The notes: a model not told the origin generated them from the sequence alone. Numbered from the stretch's first letter, positions 44,375 to 53,652 are shown. The stretch is 64,000 bases of DNA from Acinetobacter pittii ANC 4050 (GCF_000399685.1 NZ_KB976987.1:372001-436000), one strand, 5' to 3'. Numbers and translations are program-made.

Positions 44375-45001
44375 CTATTTAGTCTTCTGTTGAATGACAG
44401 GATAGTCTTGTTGTTTTGGTAATTGCTGTAAGGCATGATTCATCTTTCTTAAAAACTCATCTGCTTCATCTTGATGAAAGGAATCTTCGGTGTATGCACT
44501 ACGTTCTTGAATATTGATACTACAACCTCTTATTTTCATATTTTTAGGATTAAATGACCAGTCATTTGGATCCTTTAAAGTAATGTCTAAATCACTTTCA
44601 CAGCTTTTCCATAAACGTAAAAACTCATTTGATAATTCTGCTTTAAATCCTTGTGCAGGATAGACCGAAAATCCTTTCATTTCAGGATTAGAAAACTGTA
44701 TAAACATGTCAACTGGCATACCACCCCAAATGATGGCTGTGTCTGTTGGTAAAGAAATACCTGATAAATTTCTTTCTTTTAAAGCATGCGGTTGCTCAAA
44801 TTTCTGCCTGAAATGTTGAGATTGATAGGTCAGCTTGGTTTTGGGGGGAATTGGAATACCACGAACTTGACTGCTGGCAGTCGTTATATAATATGGAGAA
44901 GGATCTGTACCATTGCATCCTGCAATTATTGGGCAACCACCACAAGCCGTTAAACTGAAACTGGTGAAGCCAAGTAGGCTTAAAATAATAATTTTATTCA
45001 T
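44375..45001 (-). CDS. Uncharacterised lipoprotein, 208 aa
   Basis: The product begins with a lipoprotein signal peptide ending LTAC (Cys20). Two further cysteines close behind in 'GGCPIIAGC' could form a disulphide. The body is mixed alpha/beta with 'IIWGGMPVDMFIQF' and two later cysteines ('KSCESD', 'RGCSIN'). I do not recognise the family. It is probably membrane-anchored in the periplasm or outer membrane. It is 104 bases downstream of the esterase gene on the same strand and may or may not share its transcript. Confidence 0.75.
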   Translation of the reverse strand: MNKIIILSLLGFTSFSLTACGGCPIIAGCNGTDPSPYYITTASSQVRGIPIPPKTKLTYQSQHFRQKFEQPHALKERNLSGISLPTDTAIIWGGMPVDMFIQFSNPEMKGFSVYPAQGFKAELSNEFLRLWKSCESDLDITLKDPNDWSFNPKNMKIRGCSINIQERSAYTEDSFHQDEADEFLRKMNHALQQLPKQQDYPVIQQKTK

Positions 45002-45104
45002 TCTATTTTACTGTTGTTATGACGTCTTTAGGTAGTATAGCTAATCTATACATTGAGACGAGCTCAGCTTTTAAAAATTGAGTAAGTTTTTATTGAGCTG
45101 TCTT

Positions 45105-46034
45105 CTACTTCTGCTCATCAAATAAAGATTTACAGCTTTCTAAATTTTGACATGAAGCAAACATAAGGGCTTTGGGTAAACTCGCATACAAATTTGTAAT
45201 GTGTTGTTCAGCTGGGTTATAAAAATGCCAATAAGTAAATTGATCTGAACGCTTTTTTTCTAAGGCTTTAAAGAAATCTGTTTCATTAAATTTACTGTTA
45301 AGTTGAGTTCGAGGGCCGCCTTGTTCATGGGTACCGACTGTGGTTAAAAGCATCGGAGAATGAATTTGTTTTTGACTTTGCCAATGATTTAACTGTTGAA
45401 ATAACATGCCTTGATCAAACCAGAGAGAAGGGCTTGCAGCAAAGTAGCGTTGAAATGCATCAGGCTTTTGAAAAAAATGATAAAGCACAAATAGGCCTCC
45501 AAAAGAATGCCCATAGAGACTTTGTTGTTGGCTATTAATTGGAAATTGTTTCGCAATTTCAGGCTTGAGTTCGCTATCTAAAAACGCAATAAACTGATCA
45601 GCACCACCATATTTATATTTACCTTGTGCTTGAAATTCAGCAGAAGGTTTTGGAGTGTAATCATAAGCACGCTTTTGCACATCAAAGGTTTTTTGCTGAG
45701 GGTAACCAACCGCTATGATCATGAGCGGGTCTAAGCCCAATTTGGTAGAACCAGCTCCAATCGATTGAGCAATATTGGCAGCACTTGGAAATGTGGCATT
45801 CCCATCTAAAATATAAAGTACTGGATAACCATGTTGGGGTGGGGCAACAGGCGGTTTATAAATTTGAATAAGATAATCATGACCTGTATGTTTAGATTTA
45901 ATTTGAAATTGTGCCTGATTATTTTGAAAAACGATTTTTGATTGATTTTGTACAGACGTTTGAGCCAAAACAGAACAGCTTATTAAAGTACTTAATAAAA
46001 AACTTGAAGATAAAAAGAAAAATGATTTATGCAT
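45105..46034 (-). CDS. Exported esterase of the Fes/IroE (esterase D) type
   Basis: The 309-aa alpha/beta hydrolase has the PF00756 esterase fold and the nucleophile serine in 'LYGHSFGGLFVLY'. It also has the 'YPVLYILDGNATF' entry strand, 'IIAVGYPQ', 'YGGADQFIAFLDSELKPEI' and a late His in 'EQHITNLY'. Proteins of this type include the periplasmic siderophore esterase IroE. The N-terminus is a signal peptide; 'LISC' could be a lipobox, or cleavage could be after VLA. A Fur-box-like site 33 bases upstream of the start supports a role in iron acquisition. The true substrate is inferred only. Confidence 0.82.
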   Translation of the reverse strand: MHKSFFFLSSSFLLSTLISCSVLAQTSVQNQSKIVFQNNQAQFQIKSKHTGHDYLIQIYKPPVAPPQHGYPVLYILDGNATFPSAANIAQSIGAGSTKLGLDPLMIIAVGYPQQKTFDVQKRAYDYTPKPSAEFQAQGKYKYGGADQFIAFLDSELKPEIAKQFPINSQQQSLYGHSFGGLFVLYHFFQKPDAFQRYFAASPSLWFDQGMLFQQLNHWQSQKQIHSPMLLTTVGTHEQGGPRTQLNSKFNETDFFKALEKKRSDQFTYWHFYNPAEQHITNLYASLPKALMFASCQNLESCKSLFDEQK

Positions 46035-46066
46035 AATAGGGAATAATAAAATTTATTATACAAATG

Positions 46067-46085
46067 ATAAATGAAAATCATTATC
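46067..46085. promoter_or_regulatory. Fur-box-like site upstream of the esterase gene
   Basis: ATAAATGAAAATCATTATC matches 15 of 19 positions of the Fur consensus, with the right half intact. It is 33 bases upstream of the minus-strand esterase start and 134 bases upstream of the divergent pheA. Confidence 0.7.
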
Positions 46086-46218
46086 AAATAAAGTAATCAA
46101 AGAAATGTGCGCAAAAAGGTTAATGAAAAAAGCTTTTACAGCCATATTGCCTAACAAATCAAAGCAGACTATTGTTATACTCTCGTTCAAAAGATGATTT
46201 TACTGAGGCTGCATTCTA

Positions 46219-47328
46219 ATGATCAACGATGATCAAAACAAAACGACTTCTCTTAGTTTGGAACAAATTCGCGAAGATATTGATAGTGTAGATCAACAGA
46301 TTCAAGAATTATTAAATCGCCGCGCAAGCCTTGCTGAAGCTGTTGCAAAAGCTAAATTTGCTTCCGAAGAGAATCCTTTGTTTTATCGTCCTGAACGTGA
46401 AGCACAAGTCTTACGTAAAGTCATGGAACGTAATCAAGGTCCTTTGTCTGATGTAACCATGGCGCGTTTGTTCCGTGAAATTATGTCTGCTTGTCTCGCT
46501 TTAGAAGCTCCGCAAAGTATTGCATTTTTAGGGCCAGAAGGTACTTTTACTCAATCTGCTGTACTTAAACACTTTGGTAAAGATGCAGTTGTTCGTCCAT
46601 TACCAACAATTGACGAAGTGTTCCGTGAAGTAGAAGCGGGTAGTGCACATTACGGCGTAGTACCAGTTGAAAACTCATCTGAAGGTATTGTGAACCATAC
46701 TTTAGATTGTTTTAAAACATCGAATTTAAATGTGATTGGTGAAGTTGAATTACGTATTCATCATCAATTCCTAGTCTCTGAAAATACACGTAAAGATAGT
46801 ATTAAACAGATTTATGCACATCAGCAAACTTTGGCTCAATGTCGTCAATGGTTAGACGCGCATTATCCAGGTGTTGAACGTGTTGCTTTAAACTCAAATG
46901 CAGAAGCTGCACGTCGTATTCGTAACGAATGGCATTCAGCAGCGATCGCGTCTGATATCGCAGCAGGCATGTATAATCTTGAAATCCTACATAGCAATAT
47001 TGAAGATAACCCTGAAAATACCACTCGTTTCTTAGTGATTGGTCGTGAAAAGATTCCACAAAGTGGTAATGACAAAACTTCATTATTAATTTCAGCGCAT
47101 GACCGCGCAGGTGCTTTATTAGAAATTTTAGCGCCATTTGCAAAACATAATATTAGTTTAACAAGCATTGAGACGCGTCCGGCATTACCTGAAAAATGGG
47201 CCTATGTATTCTTTATCGATTTAGAAGGCCATATCGATCAAGAGAATGTTGCTGCGGCAATCAATGATATTCGTCCAATGGTAAAAGAGCTTCGTATTTT
47301 AGGTTCTTATCCTGCTGCTGTTCTCTAA
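46219..47328 (+). CDS. pheA: Chorismate mutase/prephenate dehydratase (P-protein)
   Basis: PheA makes prephenate from chorismate and converts it to phenylpyruvate for phenylalanine synthesis. The 369-aa protein has three domains. The AroQ chorismate mutase (about 10-95) has 'IREDIDSVDQQIQELLNRRASLA' in outline. The dehydratase (about 100-275) has 'FLGPEGTFTQSA', 'PVENSSEGIV' and the catalytic TRF in 'ENTTRFLVIG'. The ACT domain (about 285-365) has the feedback motif 'SIETRP'. GAGG-like purines precede the ATG. tyrA-aroA follows after 107 bases, grouping aromatic synthesis. Confidence 0.96.
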   Translation: MINDDQNKTTSLSLEQIREDIDSVDQQIQELLNRRASLAEAVAKAKFASEENPLFYRPEREAQVLRKVMERNQGPLSDVTMARLFREIMSACLALEAPQSIAFLGPEGTFTQSAVLKHFGKDAVVRPLPTIDEVFREVEAGSAHYGVVPVENSSEGIVNHTLDCFKTSNLNVIGEVELRIHHQFLVSENTRKDSIKQIYAHQQTLAQCRQWLDAHYPGVERVALNSNAEAARRIRNEWHSAAIASDIAAGMYNLEILHSNIEDNPENTTRFLVIGREKIPQSGNDKTSLLISAHDRAGALLEILAPFAKHNISLTSIETRPALPEKWAYVFFIDLEGHIDQENVAAAINDIRPMVKELRILGSYPAAVL

Positions 47329-47435
47329 TTATTCATGTTGGAATAATGACATGCATTAAGATGGGCATGTCATTATGCTTAAAAACAAATTGCTCAAAGG
47401 TCTAAATAACTTTGAGCAAAAGCAAAGTTGAAGTT

Positions 47436-49682
47436 ATGTCACAACCCCTATTTAAAAAAGTTGCATTTATTGGTTTAGGACTCATTGGGTCGAGTTTAGC
47501 TCGCGTTATTGTTGCCGAAAAGTTGGCGACAACTATCGTGGCATCTACACGCTCACAGAAAACTTTAGAAGATGCAAAATCACTTGGCTTAATACAAGAA
47601 GGATTTTCCGATCCTATTGAAGCCGTGGAAGGGGCAGATTTAGTTGTTTTAGCCTTGCCAGTGCGTGCAACACAAAAAGTACTTGAGCAAATTAAGCCTT
47701 ATTTGTCAGAAACCACGATCTTAACCGATGTGGGAAGTACAAAAGGCAATGTGGTTGATGCAGCGAAAGCTGTATTTGGTAAAGATTTACCAGCAGGTTT
47801 TGTACCGGGACACCCTATTGCAGGTAGTGAACATACTGGTGTTCATGCGGGCAAGGTTGATCTATTTGCAAATCATAAAGTCATTTTAACGCCGTTACCA
47901 ACAAGTGCAGAATGGGCAGTTGAGAAACTGATTCAACTTTGGTCGGCAGCCAAAGCTGAAGTCATTTGTATGGATGTTGCCAAGCATGATGAGGTTTTGG
48001 CGCATACCAGTCATTTACCGCACTTGATGGCATTTAATTTGGTCGAGCAACTTGCAAACCGTGAAGATAATCTTGATATTTTCCGTTATGCAGCCGGTGG
48101 TTTTCGTGATTTTTCGCGTATTGCTGCCAGTGATCCTCAAATGTGGCATGACATTTTCTTTGCCAATAAAACAGCGATATTAAATGCTGTAGATGGCTTC
48201 GAAAAACAACTTACCGTACTTAGAAAATTGATTGAAAACGAAGATTCTCATGCATTAATGGGTTTACTCGGCCATGCTCAGGCAGCACGTCAGCATTTCA
48301 ATCATATGTTAGCCAAAAAACCTTTAATGGAGAAAAATAAGGTGACACAGCAATTCAGTATCTTACCGGGAAATAAGACCTTTAAAGGTAAATTTACCGT
48401 ACCGGGTGACAAATCTGTGTCACATCGCTCCATTATGTTTGGTGCTATTGCAGAAGGCACTACCCACGTAACTGGCTTCCTTGAAGGCGAAGATGCTTTG
48501 GCAACTTTGCAGGCTTTCCGTGATATGGGGGTAAGCATTGAAGGCCCTAAAAATGGTGAAGTGACCATCCATGGCGTAGGCATGCATGGCTTAAAAGCAC
48601 CGGCAAGTGCATTGTATATGGGTAACTCTGGAACGAGCATGCGTTTGCTTTCAGGCATGTTGTCTGCGCAAAAATTTGATTCAGTGATGACGGGTGATGC
48701 ATCGCTTTCTAAACGTCCAATGGAGCGTATTGCTAAGCCATTACGTTTAATGGGGGCACAAATTCAAACAACAGGTGAAAAAGGTACACCACCTGTCAGC
48801 ATTACGGGTAGTCAGCAATTAAAAGGCATTCAATACGACTTGCCAATGGCCTCTGCTCAAGTGAAGTCAGGTATTTTACTTGCTGGTTTATGGGCTGAAG
48901 GAGAAACTTCCGTCACTGAACTAGAACCAACTCGTGACCACACAGAGCGTATGCTTCGTGCATTTGGTTATGATGTTAAAACCGAAGGCAACAAGATTTC
49001 TCTAGTTGGTGGTGGTAAGTTAGTGGGTACTGATATTCAGGTGCCATCTGATATTTCATCTGCTGCTTTCTTTATGGTGGGTGCTGCAATTACTGAAGGA
49101 TCCGATGTTGTTTTGGAAGCTGTAGGTATTAACCCTACACGTACTGGTGTAATTGAAATTTTAAAACAGATGGGTGCCGACCTCACTGTTGAAAATGAAC
49201 GTATTGCTGGTGGTGAGCCTATTGCAGACATTCATATTAAAGGTTCACGCACGCTTAAAGGTATTCATATGCCTGAAGACCAAGTGCCTTTAGCAATTGA
49301 TGAATTCCCAGCTTTATTTATTGCAGCAGCTTGTGCCGAAGGCCAAACGGTATTGACTGGTGCAGCAGAGCTTCGTGTGAAAGAATCTGACCGTATTCAA
49401 GTTATGGCAGATGGCTTAAAAATTATGGGCATTGATTGTACGCCAACTGAAGATGGCATCATTATCGAAGGTAAAGGCAAATCTGGCGATTGGTCACCAA
49501 TTTTTGCTGGTGGTGAAATTGAATCACACCATGACCACCGTATTGCTATGAGCTTTAGTATGGCAGGTCTTCGTACTTCTGGCCCGATTACGATTCAAGG
49601 GACTGAAACGGTGGCCACAAGCTTCCCAACTTTCACTGAGTTGGCGAATCGTGCAGGCTTAACAATCGAAGTTAGCCAATAA
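47436..49682 (+). CDS. tyrA-aroA: Fused prephenate dehydrogenase / EPSP synthase
   Basis: The 748-aa protein joins two enzymes. Residues about 1-300 are prephenate/arogenate dehydrogenase (TyrA), with the NAD motif 'GLGLIGSSLAR' near the N-terminus, 'PGHPIAGSEHTG' and 'HTSHLPHLMAF' (catalytic His). Residues about 310-748 are 5-enolpyruvylshikimate-3-phosphate synthase (AroA), with 'PGDKSVSHRS', 'GNSGTSMRLLSG', 'RVKESDRI' and 'DHRIAMSF'. The fusion is a known Acinetobacter-type arrangement. The frame could start eight codons earlier at TTG, but the ATG at 47436 begins the TyrA fold. It is the target step of glyphosate in the AroA half. Confidence 0.96.
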   Translation: MSQPLFKKVAFIGLGLIGSSLARVIVAEKLATTIVASTRSQKTLEDAKSLGLIQEGFSDPIEAVEGADLVVLALPVRATQKVLEQIKPYLSETTILTDVGSTKGNVVDAAKAVFGKDLPAGFVPGHPIAGSEHTGVHAGKVDLFANHKVILTPLPTSAEWAVEKLIQLWSAAKAEVICMDVAKHDEVLAHTSHLPHLMAFNLVEQLANREDNLDIFRYAAGGFRDFSRIAASDPQMWHDIFFANKTAILNAVDGFEKQLTVLRKLIENEDSHALMGLLGHAQAARQHFNHMLAKKPLMEKNKVTQQFSILPGNKTFKGKFTVPGDKSVSHRSIMFGAIAEGTTHVTGFLEGEDALATLQAFRDMGVSIEGPKNGEVTIHGVGMHGLKAPASALYMGNSGTSMRLLSGMLSAQKFDSVMTGDASLSKRPMERIAKPLRLMGAQIQTTGEKGTPPVSITGSQQLKGIQYDLPMASAQVKSGILLAGLWAEGETSVTELEPTRDHTERMLRAFGYDVKTEGNKISLVGGGKLVGTDIQVPSDISSAAFFMVGAAITEGSDVVLEAVGINPTRTGVIEILKQMGADLTVENERIAGGEPIADIHIKGSRTLKGIHMPEDQVPLAIDEFPALFIAAACAEGQTVLTGAAELRVKESDRIQVMADGLKIMGIDCTPTEDGIIIEGKGKSGDWSPIFAGGEIESHHDHRIAMSFSMAGLRTSGPITIQGTETVATSFPTFTELANRAGLTIEVSQ

Positions 49683-49725
49683 CTTTTTACCTAACACATT
49701 TTATAATTGCTAACACAATAGCAAC

Positions 49726-49763
49726 GGCAGCAGCGGGCTAAAGGCTTGGCTGCTGTTTGTTTA
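49726..49763 (+). terminator. Terminator after tyrA-aroA
   Basis: CAGCAGC (49728-49734) pairs with GCTGCTG (49749-49755) around a 14-base loop, followed by TTTGTTTATT. It is of moderate quality and lies 45 bases after the stop. Confidence 0.65.
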
Positions 49764-49809
49764 TTGCTTATGCTAAGCGCAGATAATGATAAAAGTGTTA
49801 GGACAAAGG

Positions 49810-50193
49810 ATGAAAAAATTACAATTTATTGCCAGTTGCCCACAACATGGGGTGCTTGATCATCCACCAAATGAATGCCATATCACACAAGAATATGTAG
49901 CGGCTTTACTGTTTAAACAATTGGGACATTATGGCTTTGATGCACAACATATTGTGCATGAACATGAAAAAGTAGAAGTCAGTATTGATAATCATCTTTT
50001 ACCCTTATCTATTACTTGCCAAAAAACAGATCATGAAGGGCATTTGATGTGTGAAATCTCTGCCAATCCTGATGAAGAACAAGACTGGTTTGAAAAGATT
50101 GAAACGCAAAGTATTATTCGTCAGCTTGCACAGGCCGTGGAAAATAGTCTGAAAGCTGATCAGAGTTTTTCAGCATTTGAATGGAAAAACTAA
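49810..50193 (+). CDS. Hypothetical protein, 127 aa
   Basis: I do not recognise this family. The product is soluble, acidic and rich in His ('QHGVLDHPPNECHITQEY', 'HIVHEHEK'), with no signal or membrane segment. A Cys-x-x-His near the N-terminus ('SCPQH') and the His pairs might bind metal. I place the start at the ATG at 49810 because AGGA-CAAAGG stands just upstream; the longer frame to 49786 has no ribosome binding site. It follows tyrA-aroA after a moderate terminator. Confidence 0.7.
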   Translation: MKKLQFIASCPQHGVLDHPPNECHITQEYVAALLFKQLGHYGFDAQHIVHEHEKVEVSIDNHLLPLSITCQKTDHEGHLMCEISANPDEEQDWFEKIETQSIIRQLAQAVENSLKADQSFSAFEWKN

Positions 50194-50359
50194 GTCTACG
50201 ACTATTAAGACTTATTCATGAAGTACGGCTTTTTAAAAAAGTTGTACTCTTTAGATTAAAGATAAAAATACAAAATCTTTCCCGAAATCTCTACCTATCT
50301 TTAATGCATTGTGTATATTGAAATTATTAAGATATTTACATAATTAGAGTGTGGTTTTC

Positions 50360-51820
50360 ATGACACAAGTTGATATTGCAGCATTATCTCCTCAAGTGAT
50401 TTGGCAGCATTTTCAAACGCTTTGCACTATTCCGCGCCCATCAAAGCATGAGCAGCAACTTCGTGAATTTTTACAGAACTGGGCACAAAGTCGGAATTTA
50501 GAAACTTATGTAGATGAGGTCGGTAATTTAATTATCCGTAAGGATGCGACTGCGGGTAAAGAACATGTAGCTGGAGTTATTCTCCAAGGCCATTTAGATA
50601 TGGTCACGCAGGCTAACACTGGCACAGTACACGACTTTTTTAAAGATCCGATTCGCCCAGTTCTTGAAGACGGCTGGTTAATTGCCAAAGACACTACTTT
50701 AGGGGCTGATAATGGCATTGGGGTAGCCTTAGCTTTGGCAGTTTTAGACTCAAATGATATTGCTCATGGGCCAATTGAAGTTCTTTTAACAGTTGATGAA
50801 GAAGCCGGTATGAGTGGTGCACGGCTTTTACAAGCAGGTGTGCTAAAAGGAAAATGGTTATTTAATATTGATACAGAAGAGTGGGGGGAGTTATATCTTG
50901 GATGTGCTGGCAGTATTGATGTTGAAGTTGAGCAACCGCTTAGTTATGAACCAATTCCTGAAAATTTGACGGTTGTAAATATTCAGGTGGCTGGTCTTAA
51001 AGGTGGTCACTCTGGAGTAGATATTCATTTAGGACGTGGCAATGCCAACGTTATTTTAGCCCGCTTTTTAAATGAGTATTTAGCAAAGCTTGGTGGACAC
51101 CTTGTTGAGTTTACAGGTGGTACTGCTCGTAATGCTTTACCTCGCGAAGCTGTAGCGACTATTGCAATTTCATCTAACCAATTGCCTGAATTAGAAAAAT
51201 TACTCGCTGAATATCAAACGATATGGAAAGACCAATTAAAGGGTATTGATGATAATTTGCAATTAACTATTCAACCTACTAGCGTTGAAACGAATCAAGT
51301 GATTATTCAACAACAGCAAAATGAATGGTTGCAGGCTTTGGCGACAAGTCCATACGGCGTTGCAAGTATGAGTCAAGCTTTACCAGACGTAGTTGAAACC
51401 TCAAATAATATTGGGGTTGTGAAATTAAATCGCGAAGGTGGAAAAGCTGTCCTAATGGTTCGCTCAATGGTGAATCAAGAAGCTCAAGATTTTGCAGAAA
51501 AAATTCAGACACATTTTAGTCAATTTAATATCAGTTCTACACTTACACCGTTAGTGTCGGGTTGGACACCAAATCCAGATTCGGCTGCTCTAAAGTGCTT
51601 ACAACACGCATATCAAAAGGCTTTTAATATTGAACCAAATCTTAAAGTGATTCATGCTGGTTTGGAGTGTGGGATTATTGCTGAACACTATCCAGACTTA
51701 CAAATGGTATCGTTTGGACCTGATATTCAAGGTGCACATGCACCGGGTGAACGAGTTAAAGTAGATACTGTAGAGAAATGCTGGAAGCTACTGGTAACAG
51801 CTTTAGCATCTGTAGAGTAA
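50360..51820 (+). CDS. pepD: Aminoacyl-histidine dipeptidase (PepD type)
   Basis: This M20-family dizinc peptidase of the cytoplasm splits Xaa-His dipeptides and other short peptides. The 486-aa protein has the metal ligands in 'GHLDMVTQ' (His, Asp), 'GADNGIGVA' (Asp) and 'VDEEAGMSGA' (catalytic and bridging Glu). An inserted dimerisation lobe follows ('GLKGGHSGVDIHLGRGNA'), and the late His is in 'GAHAPGERV'. The ATG at 50360 is used; a GTG three codons earlier is possible. A 157-base gap precedes the gene. Confidence 0.94.
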   Translation: MTQVDIAALSPQVIWQHFQTLCTIPRPSKHEQQLREFLQNWAQSRNLETYVDEVGNLIIRKDATAGKEHVAGVILQGHLDMVTQANTGTVHDFFKDPIRPVLEDGWLIAKDTTLGADNGIGVALALAVLDSNDIAHGPIEVLLTVDEEAGMSGARLLQAGVLKGKWLFNIDTEEWGELYLGCAGSIDVEVEQPLSYEPIPENLTVVNIQVAGLKGGHSGVDIHLGRGNANVILARFLNEYLAKLGGHLVEFTGGTARNALPREAVATIAISSNQLPELEKLLAEYQTIWKDQLKGIDDNLQLTIQPTSVETNQVIIQQQQNEWLQALATSPYGVASMSQALPDVVETSNNIGVVKLNREGGKAVLMVRSMVNQEAQDFAEKIQTHFSQFNISSTLTPLVSGWTPNPDSAALKCLQHAYQKAFNIEPNLKVIHAGLECGIIAEHYPDLQMVSFGPDIQGAHAPGERVKVDTVEKCWKLLVTALASVE

Positions 51821-51832
51821 TTTTTTAGAAAT

Positions 51833-51866
51833 AAGAAGCTCAGTCATGAGCTTCTTCAACTTTAAC
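51833..51866. terminator. Hairpin between convergent pepD and rnz
   Basis: AAGAAGCTCA (51833-51842) pairs with TGAGCTTCTT (51847-51856) around GTCA. It is followed by CAACTTTAACTTTT on the plus strand, and ATTTCTAAAAAA on the minus side, so it favours the plus direction. Confidence 0.7.
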
Positions 51867-51868
51867 TT

Positions 51869-52825
51869 TTACTCGACTTTTAAAAGCTGTCCAGCTTCAT
51901 TTAAAGTAAATTCATCAAAATCATTTGCTAAATAAAAATGACCTTTATAAAATTGGCGAACTTCTTCGGTAATAGCTTGCTGTCCAATTTTATCCTGATG
52001 CCTAGGACTAAAATGTGTCAGAATTAAATTACTTAAAGATTGCTGTTCCGCAAACTCAGCGACCATTTTTGCTGAGCTATGCATTGGTCCTTTACCAACT
52101 TTATCCAAAACCGTTTGTAAATAAGTCGATTCATGAATAAGTAATTGAGCATCTTTGCAAGCATCTGCTAATAGTTCAGGTTGATCATTATCACCACCTA
52201 TAACTGCGTGGATTTGCTGATTCTGAACTTTGATAAAGTCTTTCGATTTTAAAATTCGTCCTTCAAACTCAACATCATAACCTCGTTTTAAATGTCCCCA
52301 GATATCGCCTTTAGGTACACCAAGCTGAGTTAAAGTTTGGATATCTAACTTCTTCTGTGTAGATTTTATATAAACACTAAAGGCAAAACTTGGGACACGA
52401 TGGCTAAGAGGATGGGCTTGAACAATAAACTCATCAGAGATCTGCTGAGACTGTATTACCTCATTAACATCAATAAAATTGATGGGATAGGGCAAATATA
52501 AATCTGTAAGTTGGGCTGTAATTTCAAACCATTGCTGTATCTCTTTGGGTGCAATCACGGTTAGTGGTTTGGTACGAGCATTCATGCCTGCACTTGCCAA
52601 TAAGCCAACTAGACCGTAACAATGGTCCCCGTGAACATGTGTAATACAAATGGCTATTAGGTTTTGTAAGGATAGTCTAGCTTGTTGAAGGCGGTGCTGT
52701 GTACCTTCACCAGCATCAATTAAAATCCAGTCCTTATTTCTGCTGTTACGAACCGCTAATCCTGAAACATTACGTGTCAGAGTGGGTACACCTGAAGATG
52801 TGCCTAAAAAAGTAAAATGAAGCAT
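51869..52825 (-). CDS. rnz: Ribonuclease Z
   Basis: RNase Z cleaves the 3' trailer of tRNA precursors. The 318-aa protein is a metallo-beta-lactamase-fold enzyme with 'FLGTSSGVPT', the zinc motif 'THVHGDHCYGL' (HxHxDH), 'HPLSHRVPSFAF' and the late 'HFSPRHQD'. Length matches the bacterial ElaC/RNase Z type. It has a 'DIWGHLKRG' exosite-like segment in the middle. It is monocistronic on the minus strand. Confidence 0.94.
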   Translation of the reverse strand: MLHFTFLGTSSGVPTLTRNVSGLAVRNSRNKDWILIDAGEGTQHRLQQARLSLQNLIAICITHVHGDHCYGLVGLLASAGMNARTKPLTVIAPKEIQQWFEITAQLTDLYLPYPINFIDVNEVIQSQQISDEFIVQAHPLSHRVPSFAFSVYIKSTQKKLDIQTLTQLGVPKGDIWGHLKRGYDVEFEGRILKSKDFIKVQNQQIHAVIGGDNDQPELLADACKDAQLLIHESTYLQTVLDKVGKGPMHSSAKMVAEFAEQQSLSNLILTHFSPRHQDKIGQQAITEEVRQFYKGHFYLANDFDEFTLNEAGQLLKVE

Positions 52826-52980
52826 ATTGTTGGAATTTTTTAGTCAAATGCGTGAAGTTATTATAGACACTTATTAAAATTTTATAAGAATCAGGGTAAA
52901 CGATAATGATAGAGTAAAAAATATTTGGCCCGTTTTGGATTAAGTTGGAATAATTTTTAGCAGTTACAGTGCTTATGAAA

Positions 52981-53011
52981 TGATGGACATAGACTCGATC
53001 TATGTCCATCA
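52981..53011 (-). terminator. Perfect 12-bp hairpin after the hydrolase gene
   Basis: TGATGGACATAG (52981-52992) pairs with CTATGTCCATCA (53000-53011) around a 7-base loop, ten bases downstream of the minus-strand stop at 53020. It has no T run on the minus side (TTTCATAAG), so it may stabilise the mRNA end rather than stop transcription. Confidence 0.6.
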
Positions 53012-53019
53012 AATACCCT

Positions 53020-53652
53020 TTATTTCATGATAATAAAGCGTGTAATGATTTGACGAAGCTGTTTTAAATAACCTGTAAAAAAGTGATTAGCGCCCGGTAA
53101 TATTGTAATTGGATGCTTTTGAGGTTTTGCCCATGCAATCGCATCTGAAAGCAAGGTAATGTCATCTTGCTCACCATGAATGAGTAGAATATCACCTTGA
53201 ATTTCAGGAGTTTTATAGTGACGTAAACCTACTACAGTAGCTGTTGGTAAACCACATAAAATTAACTGTACAGGTCGTAATTCAGGTTCAAGCTGTGCAA
53301 AGCATTTTGCTAAAACATGTGAGCCAAAGCTAAAACCACCTGCATAAAACGGTAAGCCTTCATGAAGCTTACGGACATGTTCAATTACAGCTAAGATATC
53401 TTCGGTTTCACCATGACCTTCATCATGAATACCTTCACTACCGCCTAAACCACGAAAACTCGGGCGGTAAACAATGCAACCATATTCATTAAAGATTTGG
53501 GTTAAAAGGGCAGGGACTTTATGTTGAGGGGTTCCACCTTGCAATGGGTGCGGATGACAAACAACCGCAAAGCCTTTGATTTCACCTTCAGGGCGGTCAA
53601 CGAAAAGTTCAATTTTACCTACTGGACCCTGGATGAAAGTTTGCTCAGACAT
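53020..53652 (-). CDS. Alpha/beta hydrolase (YfbB/CPO-like small esterase fold)
   Basis: The 210-aa cytoplasmic protein has the dienelactone-hydrolase-like fold with 'VVCHPHPLQGGTPQHKVP', 'RPSFRGLGGSEG', the nucleophile Ser in 'GGFSFGSHV' (G-x-S-x-G), Asp in 'IHGEQDDIT' and His in 'PGANHFFTG'. Conserved hypothetical alpha/beta hydrolases of this type are widespread in proteobacteria, and their substrates are unknown. I use the ATG at 53652; the frame extends seven codons to 53673. It is divergent from yaaA. Confidence 0.82.
   Translation of the reverse strand: MSEQTFIQGPVGKIELFVDRPEGEIKGFAVVCHPHPLQGGTPQHKVPALLTQIFNEYGCIVYRPSFRGLGGSEGIHDEGHGETEDILAVIEHVRKLHEGLPFYAGGFSFGSHVLAKCFAQLEPELRPVQLILCGLPTATVVGLRHYKTPEIQGDILLIHGEQDDITLLSDAIAWAKPQKHPITILPGANHFFTGYLKQLRQIITRFIIMK

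Noticed and set aside
49775..49793. Fur-box-like half site before the 127-aa hypothetical gene
   Set aside because: The left half (GATAATGATAA) matches but the right half does not; only about 13 of 19 positions agree.
52902..52918. Second Fur-like half site upstream of rnz
   Set aside because: Only one arm resembles the consensus, and rnz is not expected to be iron-regulated.
52770..53012. 80-codon minus-strand frame overlapping the rnz start
   Set aside because: It overlaps rnz out of frame and includes the hairpin at 52981-53011; no ribosome binding site.
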